Positions 22,501 to 32,649 of a stretch of 64,000 bases of DNA are shown one piece after another. Under the pieces are notes generated by a model. That model did no database searches, had not been told where the DNA came from, and saw nothing but the letters and a program-made list of their open reading frames with translations. This stretch comes from Margaritifera margaritifera. Lineage: Eukaryota > Mollusca > Bivalvia > Unionida > Margaritiferidae. A program made the position numbers and the translations under genes. Position 1 is the first letter of the stretch, and every line of letters starts with the position of its first letter. The stretch is taken from contig JAQPZY010001405.1 in NCBI GenBank assembly GCA_029931535.1, positions 2,069,001-2,133,000 on the forward strand, written 5' to 3'.

Positions 22501-22654
22501 ATACTATTACGACAAGAACATAATTCACAAAACTGCTGGAAAGAGATACGTTTATCGATTTGTGTGTGATCTTCAAAGTTTGCTTGGCTACACTCCTGAT
22601 GAACTTTTTGAGGCCTGCAATCTCAAGCCACAGAAAGACAAAGATGATGAGTGA
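13349..22654 (+). CDS. ETS1: ETS-family transcription factor, Ets1/Ets2/Pointed type (8 coding exons)
   Basis: Join: 13349-13469, 14274-14396, 17336-17542, 18478-18579, 19116-19181, 20151-20324, 21112-21387, 22311-22654. All have GT/AG borders and all introns are phase 1; the total is 1413 nt, 470 residues plus TGA. Vertebrate ETS1 is about 441 and ETS2 about 469. It is a nuclear activator that binds GGAA/T sites downstream of Ras-MAPK signalling. A proline-directed site (PPLTPG, Thr52) sits before the PNT domain (about 59-148), matching vertebrate Thr38. A middle region is rich in Q, P and H with a SUMO-type site IKKE (290-293). The ETS domain (about 361-441) keeps the helix [12 protein letters not shown] with DNA-contacting Arg417 and Arg420. 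The C-terminus keeps [12 protein letters not shown]. The linker before the ETS domain keeps [13 protein letters not shown] but lacks the vertebrate FKDYVRD-like inhibitory helix. Family assignment is firm; Ets1 versus Ets2 is probably not meaningful in an invertebrate. Confidence 0.93.
13470..14273 (+). other. ETS intron 1 with repeats
   Basis: Holds an ATT microsatellite (13,562-13,591), a 43-bp direct duplication (13,688-13,780; unit starts ATTCATGTATTTATATACAC) and the SINE family 1 body at 13,935-14,035. Confidence 0.75.
13935..14035 (+). mobile_element. SINE family 1, 3' body fragment
   Basis: Contains GCTGCCTCTGTGTGTCATTG then GAAAAGGCA, and ends GAAAGTACCATTAAAATG. This matches the body of the copies at 131-300 and 436-631. 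The tRNA-like head is missing or unrecognisable. Confidence 0.5.
14274..14396 (+). CDS. ETS1: ETS coding exon 2 (MAPK site and start of PNT domain)
   Basis: The acceptor TTTATTTTTCAG is strong. Residues 41-81 run from [14 protein letters not shown] to [10 protein letters not shown]. The last is nearly identical to the family signature [10 protein letters not shown] at the start of the Pointed domain. Donor AAAAG|GTTGGT. Confidence 0.92.
15118..15732. mobile_element. MITE-like element with AGTGAAA-type termini, long form
   Basis: The left end reads AAAGTAAACTCTGTTTATAA then ATGACACTTACGGGAC. The right end contains GGTGTCCATTATATAGAGG and GGAGATTTCACTGTATT, whose complement resembles the left. 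The same type of ends occurs at 4264-4687 and 59,062-59,340. No coding capacity. Confidence 0.4.
15797..15935 (+). mobile_element. tRNA-like SINE fragment
   Basis: The head has box A-like TGACTAAGTGGTCA and box B-like GGTTTTTCAAATCC. It is followed by GCCCAGGTTGGTTGCCATGG and a short AATAATAAT tail. The body differs from families at 131 and 9913. Confidence 0.45.
17336..17542 (+). CDS. ETS1: ETS coding exon 3 (core of PNT domain)
   Basis: Encodes the helical core: [20 protein letters not shown], then [20 protein letters not shown]. These are hallmark PNT segments that in the family bind coactivators and the ERK docking surface. Acceptor TATTTCAG, donor TA|GTATGT. Confidence 0.95.
17543..18477 (+). 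other. ETS intron 3 with a MITE fragment
   Basis: The intron carries double-hairpin MITE copy E. A short ATTG run lies close to the acceptor, and the remainder is AT-rich. Confidence 0.7.
18133..18271. mobile_element. Double-hairpin MITE, copy E (single-hairpin, degraded)
   Basis: Starts TACCATATATACTCATGTAC and ends near ACATGTGAGTATATGTTGTG. Only one hairpin remains, and its two arms come from the two different hairpins of a full element (ACACCAGTCTACCAG against GGCAGATCAAGGTCTGTG), so it is probably a deletion derivative. Confidence 0.6.
18478..18579 (+). CDS. ETS1: ETS coding exon 4 (linker)
   Basis: Encodes about 34 linker residues including [14 protein letters not shown]. Acceptor TTTTTTTAG, donor CAAG|GTAGAA; it keeps phase 1 and an open frame. 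No domain is recognised, so the exon is supported by borders and frame. Confidence 0.85.
18580..19115 (+). other. ETS intron 4, nothing recognised
   Basis: AT-rich intron. A short open frame at 18,901-19,086 shows no domain and is not needed for the gene model. Confidence 0.7.
19116..19181 (+). CDS. ETS1: ETS coding exon 5 (linker)
   Basis: A 66-nt exon encoding [20 protein letters not shown]. Acceptor TTTTTTTGTAG, donor AAAG|GTAAGT. The donor lies in a 19-bp sequence that is repeated three times in tandem (see 19,182-19,238). Confidence 0.85.
19182..19238 (+). repeat. Triplicated splice donor, 19-bp x 3
   Basis: The sequence GTAAGTTGATATCATTTAG starts at 19,182, 19,201 and 19,220. Each copy begins with a strong donor (GTAAGT), and the first two end in TTTAG directly before the next GTAAGT. 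Using the second or third donor would add 19 or 38 nt and shift the frame. Confidence 0.9.
19239..20150 (+). other. ETS intron 5, with a C-rich tract
   Basis: Contains a long C-run interrupted by single G bases (19,776-19,808) followed by CA repeats. The opposite strand is G-rich and could form a G-quadruplex. No exon seen. Confidence 0.65.
20151..20324 (+). CDS. ETS1: ETS coding exon 6 (linker)
   Basis: Encodes 58 linker residues rich in D, H, Y and P (for example [17 protein letters not shown]). Acceptor TTTTTCTAAG, donor AGAG|GTAGGA. Supported by borders and continuous phase. Confidence 0.85.
20325..21111 (+). other. ETS intron 6 with a short tandem duplication
   Basis: A 48-bp unit is present twice at about 20,628-20,724 (GATACAAT, then CATCACAGCACATG, then CCAGGCAAG or CCAAGCAAG). 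G-rich and T-rich runs lie near 20,950 and 21,030. Confidence 0.6.
21112..21387 (+). CDS. ETS1: ETS coding exon 7 (transactivation/linker, SUMO motif)
   Basis: Encodes 92 residues: [18 protein letters not shown] with a SUMO consensus (IKKE), then Q- and P-rich sequence, ending FPAEALGYS just before the ETS domain. The motif sits where vertebrate ETS1 has its IKQE site. Reading through the donor at 21,388 stays open to 21,509, so intron retention would give a protein without a DNA-binding domain. Confidence 0.9.
21388..22310 (+). other. ETS intron 7, nothing recognised
   Basis: AT-rich intron with a T-run near 22,186. It contains no supported exon or repeat array. Confidence 0.65.
22311..22654 (+). 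CDS. ETS1: ETS coding exon 8 (ETS DNA-binding domain, C-terminus)
   Basis: Contains the whole winged helix-turn-helix domain: [74 protein letters not shown]. It ends with [20 protein letters not shown] and TGA at 22,652-22,654. GIQK stands where vertebrate ETS1 has GKRK. The acceptor is CTTGTGGCAG. Confidence 0.98.
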
Positions 22655-25600
22655 GGTGGTTGCCATGGAAACACTGGTTTAATTTTATTCAGTTTAGATC
22701 AGCTGTAGAGTTGGTGATTTTCTAATGAGAAGGATGGAGATGACTGCGTAATCAGAGTAAAGGGAGATAATTCCTAAACTTTGATACCTATGTTGCTATC
22801 GGCAGCATTGTGTTGGTTTGGTGAGGGCTATGGTGTTTCAGTGGTATTCTGATAGATCAGCATGTGAAAAAAGAAAAAAGCTAAATGAATATTTGAAGAG
22901 TTGAATACTGCAGCCTAATAGTATGAAGTAGGAAGTTTAATATTGGCAATTTTGTTCAGGAGGGTTAAAAATGGTTATACATGTTGGCACCTGTAGAAAA
23001 AAAAGGGTATAAATAGCAAATCTTACGTAAATTAGAAGAAGGGACAGGAACCATTTTCTAACCCCTGCATATTCATTTGTGCATCTGCCTAGAACATATT
23101 TTGTGCCAAAAATTGTATAGAGGAAAGCTGATGACTTTGGTAGCTTTTAAACCATTTCCAAAATGATTAGGAATAATATGAACATTTGGCATGTATACAG
23201 CACAACCAAAAAGTGATTTTTTTTTCAAACATGTTAATGTTGGTGCATAACTGAAATAGTCACAGTGTAAATCAAGCGATATTTCAGCAACTGTGAACTT
23301 CAGTGATTCTAAAATTTAATTTTTTTATTATCACTAGGTTCAAAAGTATCGCTGGGTTTAAAGATGTTGCTTAAGTCATTCATGCCTGGGCCTTTTGCTT
23401 TTTCTTTTAGAAAGGGAAAAATAAAGACTTTTTGGAATTTGGACGCAATGGGAGAGATATTACATGATTGTCCCGAGATGTTCATGCAAAGATCTAAGCA
23501 ATTTCTTTGACATGAATTTTGTATAGGGCCATTACTGTTTTGATTTATTCACAAAATCATGTCATAAATTGCCGAAAAAAAGATCTTGTGCATTTATATT
23601 GTGCATGACCATGAGCATTTATATTATACATGGTCTTTGTAAATAAAACTGTATAGTTTACAAATACAATTATGGCTACAGAGTTCATGATATGCTACAC
23701 AAATTTTTTTTTATGCAGAAACTGTTGTTTTTGTATAAAGTATATATAAAAAGTTTTAGATTTGACAGTTTTATATGTTTATATGAAATATATGTTAAAA
23801 TTGCAATATATATTCAAGATACTTTGACAAAATGGTGAACAAACGAACAAATTTAATGTTTGTTAATTGGAAATATAAAGCGACATGTAGTGTCTTGAAA
23901 TTGCAACTAAAGTTAAATAGGATAATGAGAACTGATAATTGTAATTTTTAGATTATATACTCAGATGCATTTGTTAAGTAATTAGATAATTTGAAACTTG
24001 AAAATTTCATAACAAGCATTAATTTAAGCATCAAAGTATATACAGTTTAGTTTAATTAATAGTTAAAAAAAAGTTTATAAAACAGGCTTGATAGCAAAAC
24101 CAATTGCTTGTGATAATGATTAGTTTTCAGCTTGAAAAAAATATGTACAGTTGAAAAAATACGCAATATTCAAACATTTTTCAAGTTAGTTTAATGATAT
24201 TTGGATATTTCCATATTTCTTATCAAGTTTTTTGTAGTGGGCAAGTCCTAGGTATGTGATTTCATTTGTAAAAGTTCTGTCATATGAAAGTAATTTTAAT
24301 ATGGGAATGTTTTGGTAGCTTTTACCAAAATTTTTAAATCTTAATTTGTTCGTGAAATTGTTAAAAATAAAAGTCATTAGTTTACAAAGTTTACCAAATT
24401 TTCTAAAGTTAGTCAAAATTCATAAAGTCATCCCCAGTCTTGTTACATTTAGCAGGTCTCAGTTATATTTGTTTTGAAGATTTAGTAACAAACTATTAGT
24501 AACAAACTATCTTTCCTTTTTGATAAATTTACTGTGCAAAACTGCTGAATCAATCATGGAACCTCATTGATGCCATTTTCTGTCCTTTTTTTTTTTTTTT
24601 ACATTTTTTACATTTTTGTCCGAAAATGTTATACACTCTTGCCTTAGTATGTGTTCATGTGAGAAACAAATCTCAATTTGTCAAGCAGTGCTGAAGATTT
24701 AAACTAGACTTCTCTTGTGTTCATTTTACAAACTTGTTTTCATTTTTTACACTGTTGCAAATTTGTGCCTTAAGTGTGTTCGAAGATGCCCTTTTTAATT
24801 ATAATAACTTTTTCTATTAGGATTTGCCTTTCCAACAAGATACCAAAGAGTGTGATTTAATGTGTAAATCTGCCTTTTTTTTTAGTTCTATAAAAAGAAA
24901 CATTTATTTATTAAACTAAATCCTCATAAAGCAGTCAAATCTACAGGTGAGAAATGTAACAAAAATTATGTGCTGTTTGTATGTCTAGATATCATGGATT
25001 GTTTAAGCCCTATAAGTTTACATTCTTAAAATTAACTTTTTCATGTAGCATTTTTGTACGATGTTTACTTTTCAGAATTTTTAAAAATTAAACAGAGGCA
25101 AAACAATTTATCACTGTCTCATTTTTGTGTTTTTAATTTCCTTGGGCGCAGTTTTAAGTGGTACAAAACTATATGTTTTTTAAAACTATGCACAGTTCTA
25201 TGCAATTTGTTATTTTGGATCATTCATTCTCAGAATTTTTCCAGTAATGATATTGCAAAATTCCTTAAAATTAAATTGTATTGATGGAAAATACATCAAA
25301 CACAAAACACAAGATATTTGTTTTAATGATAAATTATTTTCTTTTAAATTTAAGACCAAAGGAAGGCAAACCTTGTTATATTTATGAGATTGTTTAATTC
25401 ACTTTTTCTTTAAAGCTGATATGTTATTGTTCTTCTGAGAATTCTTTGATGATGTTTAATCTATTGTGCATTTACTCCCTTGTATGTTACTATTATTTTT
25501 TGAATTTATAATACTATTAATATTGTGCCTTGAACAAGAGATTGGAACAGGTTTTGTCATTTTAAAAAGGGTGTTGTACCTAATCTTTCACCAGTATTGT

Positions 25601-27143
25601 GTTCAGTTCATTTTATGACCATTTCAATCATCTTTTTTAAAAATCTCATTATTTGTATTTTCCTATAGAATTGGCTAAATAATTGTAGATACTGCTAATT
25701 AGATTATTTGTTTCTATTGTTGCCAATTTTGTAAAGTTAAAACAATTTTCCACCTTAAATTCAGACATGTTTAACATTTTTTGCAATTTCATGTGGCTTG
25801 AAATTTTCAGTATGGCTGGATTCCTGTTTATGTAAATGGAATGTAATGCAACTATGCACATTTTTAAAAAAGAGTCTAAATATTAGTTGATTGAAGGATC
25901 AAATTGTCAAATTCAAAGTCACAAATGAGGCTTGAGCTTTTAAAATCGTTTGCCTTTTTACTGTTTTAGAATATTTTGTTATTGCCAAAGAAATTCATTG
26001 CTTAAAATTGATGAGGTAGCATACATTGACAGCCACTCTACAAGATTTTATTTTTCTTCATATTCCTCATAATACTTAAGGAAATCAATTTTTAATCCAG
26101 AAAAAAACATGAAAAATAAAAAATAAAAATGAGTAATTTCTTAGAAAGGTCTTGTGACATTTTTACCTTTTAACAAACAGTTTGTTTTCTTTCTGACTTC
26201 ACAAGTTGGTGGAAGTTCCAACAAAATTCTGCATTTGAAAAAAAGTTACGCTGGAAAATAGCCAGTAGATCCATAAATATTCTCCATCAAATTCTGTTCA
26301 GTATTATTACTTGCAAAAAATCTGCCAGGATTATTTTTTCTATCAATCAAATTATACAAATAAAGCATGACTCTTAATTCATGATATGCCTTTCTGGTTT
26401 GTAACAAACCAAAATTTCCCATCAATATTTAATTTCTTTCACTAACATGTTTAATTCATTTCTTTTGATCATTCATGTTTTAGTTGAGTTTTCTTTCTCT
26501 TTTGCAGGTATATTTTAGGTTGAGTGATTTTGTTTTAACAGAATATTCTGATTAGTTTTCCAGTAAATGTAATTTTAGTTCATTTTATCTCTTACCTACA
26601 AATTATTTATCTGTAAATAATTTAATATTAATCCTTGAATTAGAAGCTATCTTTGGAAAGAACAAAAATATTGATGTTTCAAATAATATTGAAAATATTC
26701 TATAAATTCTGCACATTTTTGTCTTTTGTTTATAATAAGATGCAAAATGATTTAATATCTCTATGACAACAAATGAATATAATGAACAACTACACTTTAA
26801 AACAGATTTTTCCATTATTTACTTATTATGTTTTGAGAATTTAAAAAAAAATTGGGCCTGATTATTAGTAGCTACAAAAATGCAAAGTACATGTTATGTG
26901 CCTTTTTACAATGAAAACCTTAAGTCACCGATGGTTACAAGTTATTTTTGTAACATTTACTTGTTCCCTATCAGGAACTGGTCTTTATAAGTTTCTTATA
27001 TTTTTCAAAACTTACAAGATGTGTTATGACTTCACATTTGTGCCATGTTTTATTTTGTGCTCGTATAACTTCCATAGTTAGTCTGTCAACAGATAAATTA
27101 GCAAACCATGATCATTGATTGCAAACACTCTTTGAGTTTCATT

Positions 27144-27360
27144 TACCTTATATACATGCATACAAATTGAACCCGACAGCAAATTGCATAGACCCAGATC
27201 TGCTGTTACATAATGCTCCATCAGTTTTGGATCTATGCAATTTGTTAGAAGTAATCAGTAGAAAAAACGACATAGATCCTGATCTGCCGGCACATTATGC
27301 AACGGTAGATCATAGTCTATTTTGTTTGCAGTTGGATTAAACTTGTAAGTATATGTGTTA
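27144..27360 (-). mobile_element. Double-hairpin MITE, copy F
   Basis: Starts TACCTTATATACATGCATAC. Both hairpins are present (CATAGACCCAGATCTGC and CATAGATCCTGATCTGCC types), with the linker in complement (GTTAGAAGTAATCAGTAGAA). The right terminus is degraded. Confidence 0.65.
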
Positions 27361-27634
27361 GTTGTTTTGTTTTTTTTCATCCAAAACATTCAAGGTTTGA
27401 AAGGTGTAGAACATGTTTCTTCTACTTACAAGACAATTTTGCTTTAATGCCCAATAAATGCCCTGTTAACACATAATGTTTGGATTCAATTAATAATATC
27501 TTGTACAGTGCATAAAATCTATTAGTTTCAAACCTCTGTCTCAAGTGTTTCCAAGCTTTTCTTTTTGACATAATAAATACAGAGAAAATTGGAAAAATCA
27601 GTCATTACTAGGTCTCTTTTCAATAAAATCTCTT

Positions 27635-27863
27635 ATTAATTATAGAACAGATTGTATACAAATTGGTCAATTACTTTTGAAGACATAAATTATAACATTT
27701 TGCATTGTTCTATTAATTATAGAACAGATTGTATACAAATTGGTCAATTACTTTTGAAGACATAAATTATAACATTTTGCATTGTTCTATTAATTATAGA
27801 ACAGATTGTATACAAATTGGTCAATTACTTTTGAAGATATAAATTATAACATTTTGTTCTTTT
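27635..27863. repeat. 77-bp tandem repeat, about 3 copies
   Basis: Unit starts ATTAATTATAGAACAGATTG and contains GGTCAATTACTTTTGAAGA. Copies are almost identical (starts at 27,635, 27,712 and 27,789), so expansion is recent. Confidence 0.92.
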
Positions 27864-28171
27864 AAATTTTAAGTCTCAGATTGAGGTACCTGGAGTCTCT
27901 GTAAAAATTAGCTAGAATGTTACATACTTGGACAATAATGAAATGTTTCAAAGATATTTGATAAAAGTCATTTTGTTTATTTTACTTGTATATTTATGAA
28001 ACATTTTATTTTGAAAATAAAGTCTATTTACTTACAAAAATGTATTTGCTTATTTTCTTAAATAAATTTTATTGTGAATAATAACTATGAGTAAGTTGTG
28101 GATACACATACTCTTACAGCTTTGCTGAAAGCCGTACACATCCATGCAAGCACATACAGAAGATTTAAACC

Positions 28172-28507
28172 TGTTAATGCACACTCTCTGCACACATAGC
28201 TGATATTCAGTACAATGTTAATACACACTCTGCACACATAGTTCATACTCATTACAATGTTAATACACACTCTGCACACATAGTTCATACTCAGTACAAT
28301 GTTAATACACACTCTGCACACATAGTTCATACTCAGTACAATGTTAATACACTGCACACAGTTGATACTCAGTACAATGTTAATACATCTCTGCACACAC
28401 AGTTGATACTCAGTACAATGTTAATACATCTCTCTGCACACATAGTTGATAGTACATTTGTTAATAATACTCTGCACACATAGTTGATACTCAGTACAAA
28501 CAATGTT
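28172..28507. repeat. ~42-bp tandem repeat, about 8 copies
   Basis: The unit includes CTGCACACATAGTTCATACT and CAGTACAATGTTAATACA. Edge copies are shorter and more diverged. The minus-strand open frame across it is a by-product. Confidence 0.88.
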
Positions 28508-29277
28508 AATTTGAGGGGGGAAGAGGTGAATGAAAGATATTACTGATTTTATCACACCAAGGAAATGAGAGCTAAGTGACCATTTGAAATGGTTTTTGGA
28601 TGACCTTTCAAGATAAATAGATTATTATCAAAATTTTTGAAGCAATAAACAAGTTGTAAAATTATCAATCAATACAAGACCAAAAGAATTACATTCTTAG
28701 AAAACTGAATGATACATACTTTATCACATTGTGAACTTCAGAAATATAACCCAGATGAGGAATTTCATAACTCTTGGGCCTCTTTATTTTCATGGAGTAA
28801 TTTTACTAACTTTTTATATTTATCTGGTCTAACTTGGAAGATGAATCTATCTGGTAAAGGCCATTAAAACTATCCTGCTTATCTCAAGATTGTTCCAGTT
28901 GGATTTACTTCCCCTAAAAATATGTATTCCAGATCTTTTGGGTCAACATTCTTTTCCATTTATATTTATACAATAGTAATTTGCTATTGTTACATATTTT
29001 ATGATATAGCTATAAAAAAAATTGTATATTTTATTTGTCATACATTAACAAAACTACTTTTCTTTTTTTTGCAACTTGCACTGGGTTTTTAACATCATTC
29101 AGGTTTTCATTTAATCAATTTCTCCTATACACTTGTCATGGGAGGATGACAGTGGACAGAAATGTCAATGCAAAATAATTATAAAAGCCTACAACATCAT
29201 ATGAATACCAGCTATTGGCAATGATCTTCAGACATGTTTGAAATGAAGCTAGTGTCAAAACTAGGTCAGTTTAGTTA
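28508..29277. other. Non-coding stretch, nothing recognised
   Basis: AT-rich intergenic sequence without supported features. Confidence 0.45.
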
Positions 29278-29803
29278 GAGCAATAAGAGTAGGAGTTTCT
29301 TCCCCTTCATCATTATTCATAGATGTACCATGGTCAAACAAACTGATTGCACAGAATGTTCCCTAAATTCAGTGACTGACTTGAATCGCATACATATCCT
29401 GATGTTTTTCTATGTTAAGTATTGATTATTAAAATTCAGCTGAAAATGAGGTAGGGGGAATTTGACAAGGAACATGTACAAATAACAAATATGAGAGAGG
29501 GGAGGCAACTGCTGCTCTTACTATTCTGCCTTCATGCACCTGTGGTCTCGATAGCAGTACAGCACAAGCAATAAGAGTAGGAGTTCTTCCCCTTCATCAT
29601 TATTCGTATATGCACCACATTAAAACAAATTGATAACACAGAATGTGCCCTAAATTCAGTGATTGGCTTGAATTGCATAAATATCCAGATGTTTTTCTAT
29701 GTTAAGTGTTTATTGAATTTCAGCTGAAAATGGGGTGGGGGAATAAGACAAAGAATTTGAACAAATATGAGAGAGGGGAGGCAACTGCTGCTCTTACTAT
29801 TAT
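29278..29803. repeat. Direct duplication of ~240 bp (29,278-29,523 and 29,568-29,803)
   Basis: Both copies begin GCAATAAGAGTAGGAGTT and end GAGGCAACTGCTGCTCTTAC. Inside they share TTCCCCTTCATCATTATTC and GATGTTTTTCTATGTTAAGT. Substitutions and small gaps suggest moderate age. Confidence 0.8.
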
Positions 29804-30560
29804 GGATTAAAAAGTAGGTAGACATTGAAAATATTTTTCAAATCTCTGCCTCCAGAGGACTGATTTTTTTTGTGGAGCTCTTTGAAGCTTTACAGGTAGT
29901 TTCTACATGGTTTCATAGCAACCAGGTTCAAATTTCCAGAGCCTAAGTGGGCCTAGTATCCCTCACCTGGCTGACATCTGCCTAATAGCCAAATTGCAAG
30001 AGCACTTTGTCAAGAAATTTGGGTCAGTAGAGTGCTTTCTGTAGAAATTTCTTACAATGCTGTTTACTGTATATGTTATGAAAACAATTGTTTCTTGGTT
30101 CCTCAATTGTCATTTGTCCAGTATTTAAAGACCTTTGTGCCAGAATGCTTTCTGTCAAATTTGGTCAAATTCTATTGAGCAGACTTTTGAGATAAAGTTG
30201 TTGAAATGTTTCTGTTTTTAGCAATGGCAGCCATATTTGATGACAGATTGAATTAATTTGTATAACCTGAAAGGCTGTCAAGCTAGGACTCTTTCTGTCA
30301 ATTTTCGGTCAAATTCTGGTGAGCAGATTTTGAGAAAAAGTTGTTGTTTTTCTATTTTTATCAACAGCAGCCATATTTGATGGCAAATTTGCATCATTTG
30401 TACAAATTTTAAACCTCTTTATGCCAGGATGCTCTCTTGGTTTTAATTTGGTCCAGTGTTTTTTTTAAGAAGAAGTTGAAAATTGAAAATGTTGATGGAC
30501 GCAGGACACACAACACAGGTCTATACCATAAGTTTTCTTATTGACCTTACCACCAGGTAA
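29804..30560. repeat. Diverged ~130-140 bp tandem repeats
   Basis: About four units recognisable by GAATGCTTTCTGTCAAATTT, TGAGCAGATTTTGAGA and CAGCCATATTTGATG (near 30,010, 30,138, 30,280 and 30,422). The tail near 30,500 (GATGGACGCAGGACACA) is a motif I have seen at the end of dispersed bivalve repeats; that link is from memory. Confidence 0.6.
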
Positions 30561-31989
30561 GCTGACAAAGAAGACAGAAAAAGAAATGTATCACATCAAG
30601 TAAGAATAGTTCAAATTCTGTGTAATATCTAAAAATGTCTGTACATGCTTGAATTCATTATGGGTAATAAACTTGATATTGCCCTGGGATGCTGCAATAG
30701 ACATAGTTATATATATGAAGAGTTGTAGAATAATTAATATATTCCAATAAATAGCATTGTTCAACATAGTTTTTAAATAGTCTGAGCTTTGAATACATAT
30801 TTTAGGTAAAAAAAAAGCTGGGACTAGAATTACATAAGGGATTTTTATTTAAGCCCTTCCTAAACCTATGTCTGGCTCCCTACTGATTCCCTACTGATTC
30901 CCTACTGATGAGGCCCCTATTTTAGCACTTGAGAGGACCCTAAAAGGAACAGCAGGTTACATATTCTCTAGGGCTATTTATATGGCTCTTTATTTATTAC
31001 CGATGGCAGGGGTTTCCAATGGTCACTTTGAATTGCATCAATAGAAAATAAAATCCCTTCTGTAAATCTTAGTACATGTATATTCAAATTCATCGATAAT
31101 GTGAAAATAAACGGTTTCAAAGTTATCCCTAAATCAAAGTTGTTAGTCCATTTTAAAATGGGAAAAATGGATAAAGTGAAAAGGCATTAAAGTAAAAGTA
31201 ATATCATTACATTGTTTATAATGCCTTTAGAATAATTTAGTATAAGTTTCATTCCTCTATTACAGGTAAAAAAGAAGCAAAGTGGTTTGCATAAAGGTAT
31301 ACCATTGATTGTTGAGCAAAATTTGAAATGAACTCCAAGGTTTCACTTTTATCTCAATTTTTCATTATAACTAACACACAAAGTCAAAATAAATTGGATC
31401 AGTACATTTTCATATATTTTACAAATGTAAAGATACTTGTATAAACTTTGTAAATAAATTAAGACACAGTGGTGAAAAAAATCAGGTAATGTAAGATAAT
31501 GTGTCAAGTGCCTGGAAGCCTCGGTGGCATAACAGACATATTTGGTGAGGCAGAGAAAGAGAGGTATATCCCTGTTAATTCGAGTCCCAAAACTCAAAAC
31601 TATGTAACCCCCTAACCCCCCCCCCCCTCCCAAAAAAACGTAATGTAAACACAAATAAAACTAACAATTTTTTTGCTCAGAAAATGGAATAAATATATAT
31701 TGATATTATATTTTTGACACATTTTATTTCAAAAATGAACATTGTCAATGTTTAAATATTGGAAAAATACATGAATTTGTGTAAGTGTGAACTGCAAAAT
31801 GTCATTTTTTAGTGTTGCAGCATTTACATATATCCGTGATTCTTTTCTTCGTGCCATGTTTGATTAATGTATTTAACATGACTGGAAGCACATGGTTTGT
31901 GTTTACATGGATCGCCAATCTTTTTGCCTATAAAGTGACTGTATAAGTGTATATAATAAATCCGTGTGCAGAGCAGATTTATATCTATA
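30561..31989. other. Non-coding stretch, nothing recognised
   Basis: AT-rich; a C-run lies at 31,617-31,628. The minus-strand open frame at 31,349-31,654 spans that low-complexity run and shows no domain. Confidence 0.45.
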
Positions 31990-32400
31990 CTATCCTCTCT
32001 CAAGACTTTCACGTAACAGAGAATTAATATTCAAACAGGGTAACGAAAACGAGCAATAGTTGGTTAGCAACAGCAAGTTTGTAAAGCTTTGAACTTTACT
32101 GGCAGAGGATCTGTTCGCCGCGTACCAATTGTCGCCATTGTACTTTTGAAGGCATGCATAATAAGATGAACTTCGCATCCGTTCGCGAAATATTACCCCA
32201 ATGGAGACAAATGGTACGCGGCGAGTACTGGTCTTCGGGCAGTTTGTATATCGTCATACATGCTTCTTGCGTCATGTCATAAAACTTTAATATTTTTTAT
32301 TCTATTTCCAGTTCTCTGTGTCCATTATGGAAAATTGATCGTCAGTGATAGTGTGTCTATTAATGTTTAAGTGATGCAGTCAGTATAGGCGATCTTTACT
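31990..32400. promoter_or_regulatory. CpG-rich island with a 26-bp inverted repeat; candidate promoter
   Basis: CpG dinucleotides are dense here (GTTCGCCGCGTACC, CGCATCCGTTCGCGAAAT, GGTACGCGGCGAGT) while the rest of the window is CpG-poor. Two arms, 32,115-32,140 and 32,199-32,224, are reverse complements with two mismatches (TCGCCGCGTACCA core). In animal genomes with CpG depletion such islands often mark promoters. Strand and start are not determined. It sits 100-400 bases before the candidate exon at 32,499. Confidence 0.4.
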
Positions 32401-32498
32401 TATTGCTGGAATTCAAGTCTTCAGGTGCCACTAGTAGCCCAGCGTGCTGTATCTTCTCTATACTAAACAAGAAACCTATTCAAAACAGTGACGTGCCA

Positions 32499-32643
32499 AT
32501 GAAAGTTGTCTCTCTTGTTTATTTTTCATCAATCTCCAATCCTGTGTGCAGCAGATGTTGTAATGGTCCCAATTTTGCAATGAATAAAGGTCAACAGAAT
32601 ATAGTGCCTACTGCCATCTTAAAACGAGATTCTCTTACTCATG
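32499..32643 (+). CDS. Candidate first coding exon of an unidentified gene
   Basis: From ATG at 32,499 the frame runs 48 codons to a strong donor, CATG|GTATGT (intron from 32,644), phase 1. The peptide starts MKVVSLVYFSSISNPVCSRC and includes CSRCCNGP; I recognise no domain. An in-frame stop lies upstream at 32,361, so the ATG is plausible as the start. The exon follows a CpG-rich island. It would splice in frame to the exon at 40,116. A chance open frame is a real alternative. Confidence 0.35.
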
Positions 32644-32649
32644 GTATGT

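Larger units (their letters stand above)
22655..28030 (+). other. ETS 3' UTR and downstream AT-rich region
   Basis: No coding exon is seen. AATAAA signals occur at 23,420-23,425, 23,642-23,647 and 24,366-24,371, and again near 26,357 and 28,015. ATTTA motifs are frequent. The transcript end cannot be fixed from sequence: ~23.66 kb is a reasonable first site, and a 3' UTR reaching 28.0 kb is possible. It contains a MITE copy (27,144) and a 77-bp triplicate (27,635). Confidence 0.5.

Noticed and set aside
31349..31654. 101-codon minus-strand open frame
   Set aside because: Runs through a C-tract (poly-Gly) and has no recognisable sequence.
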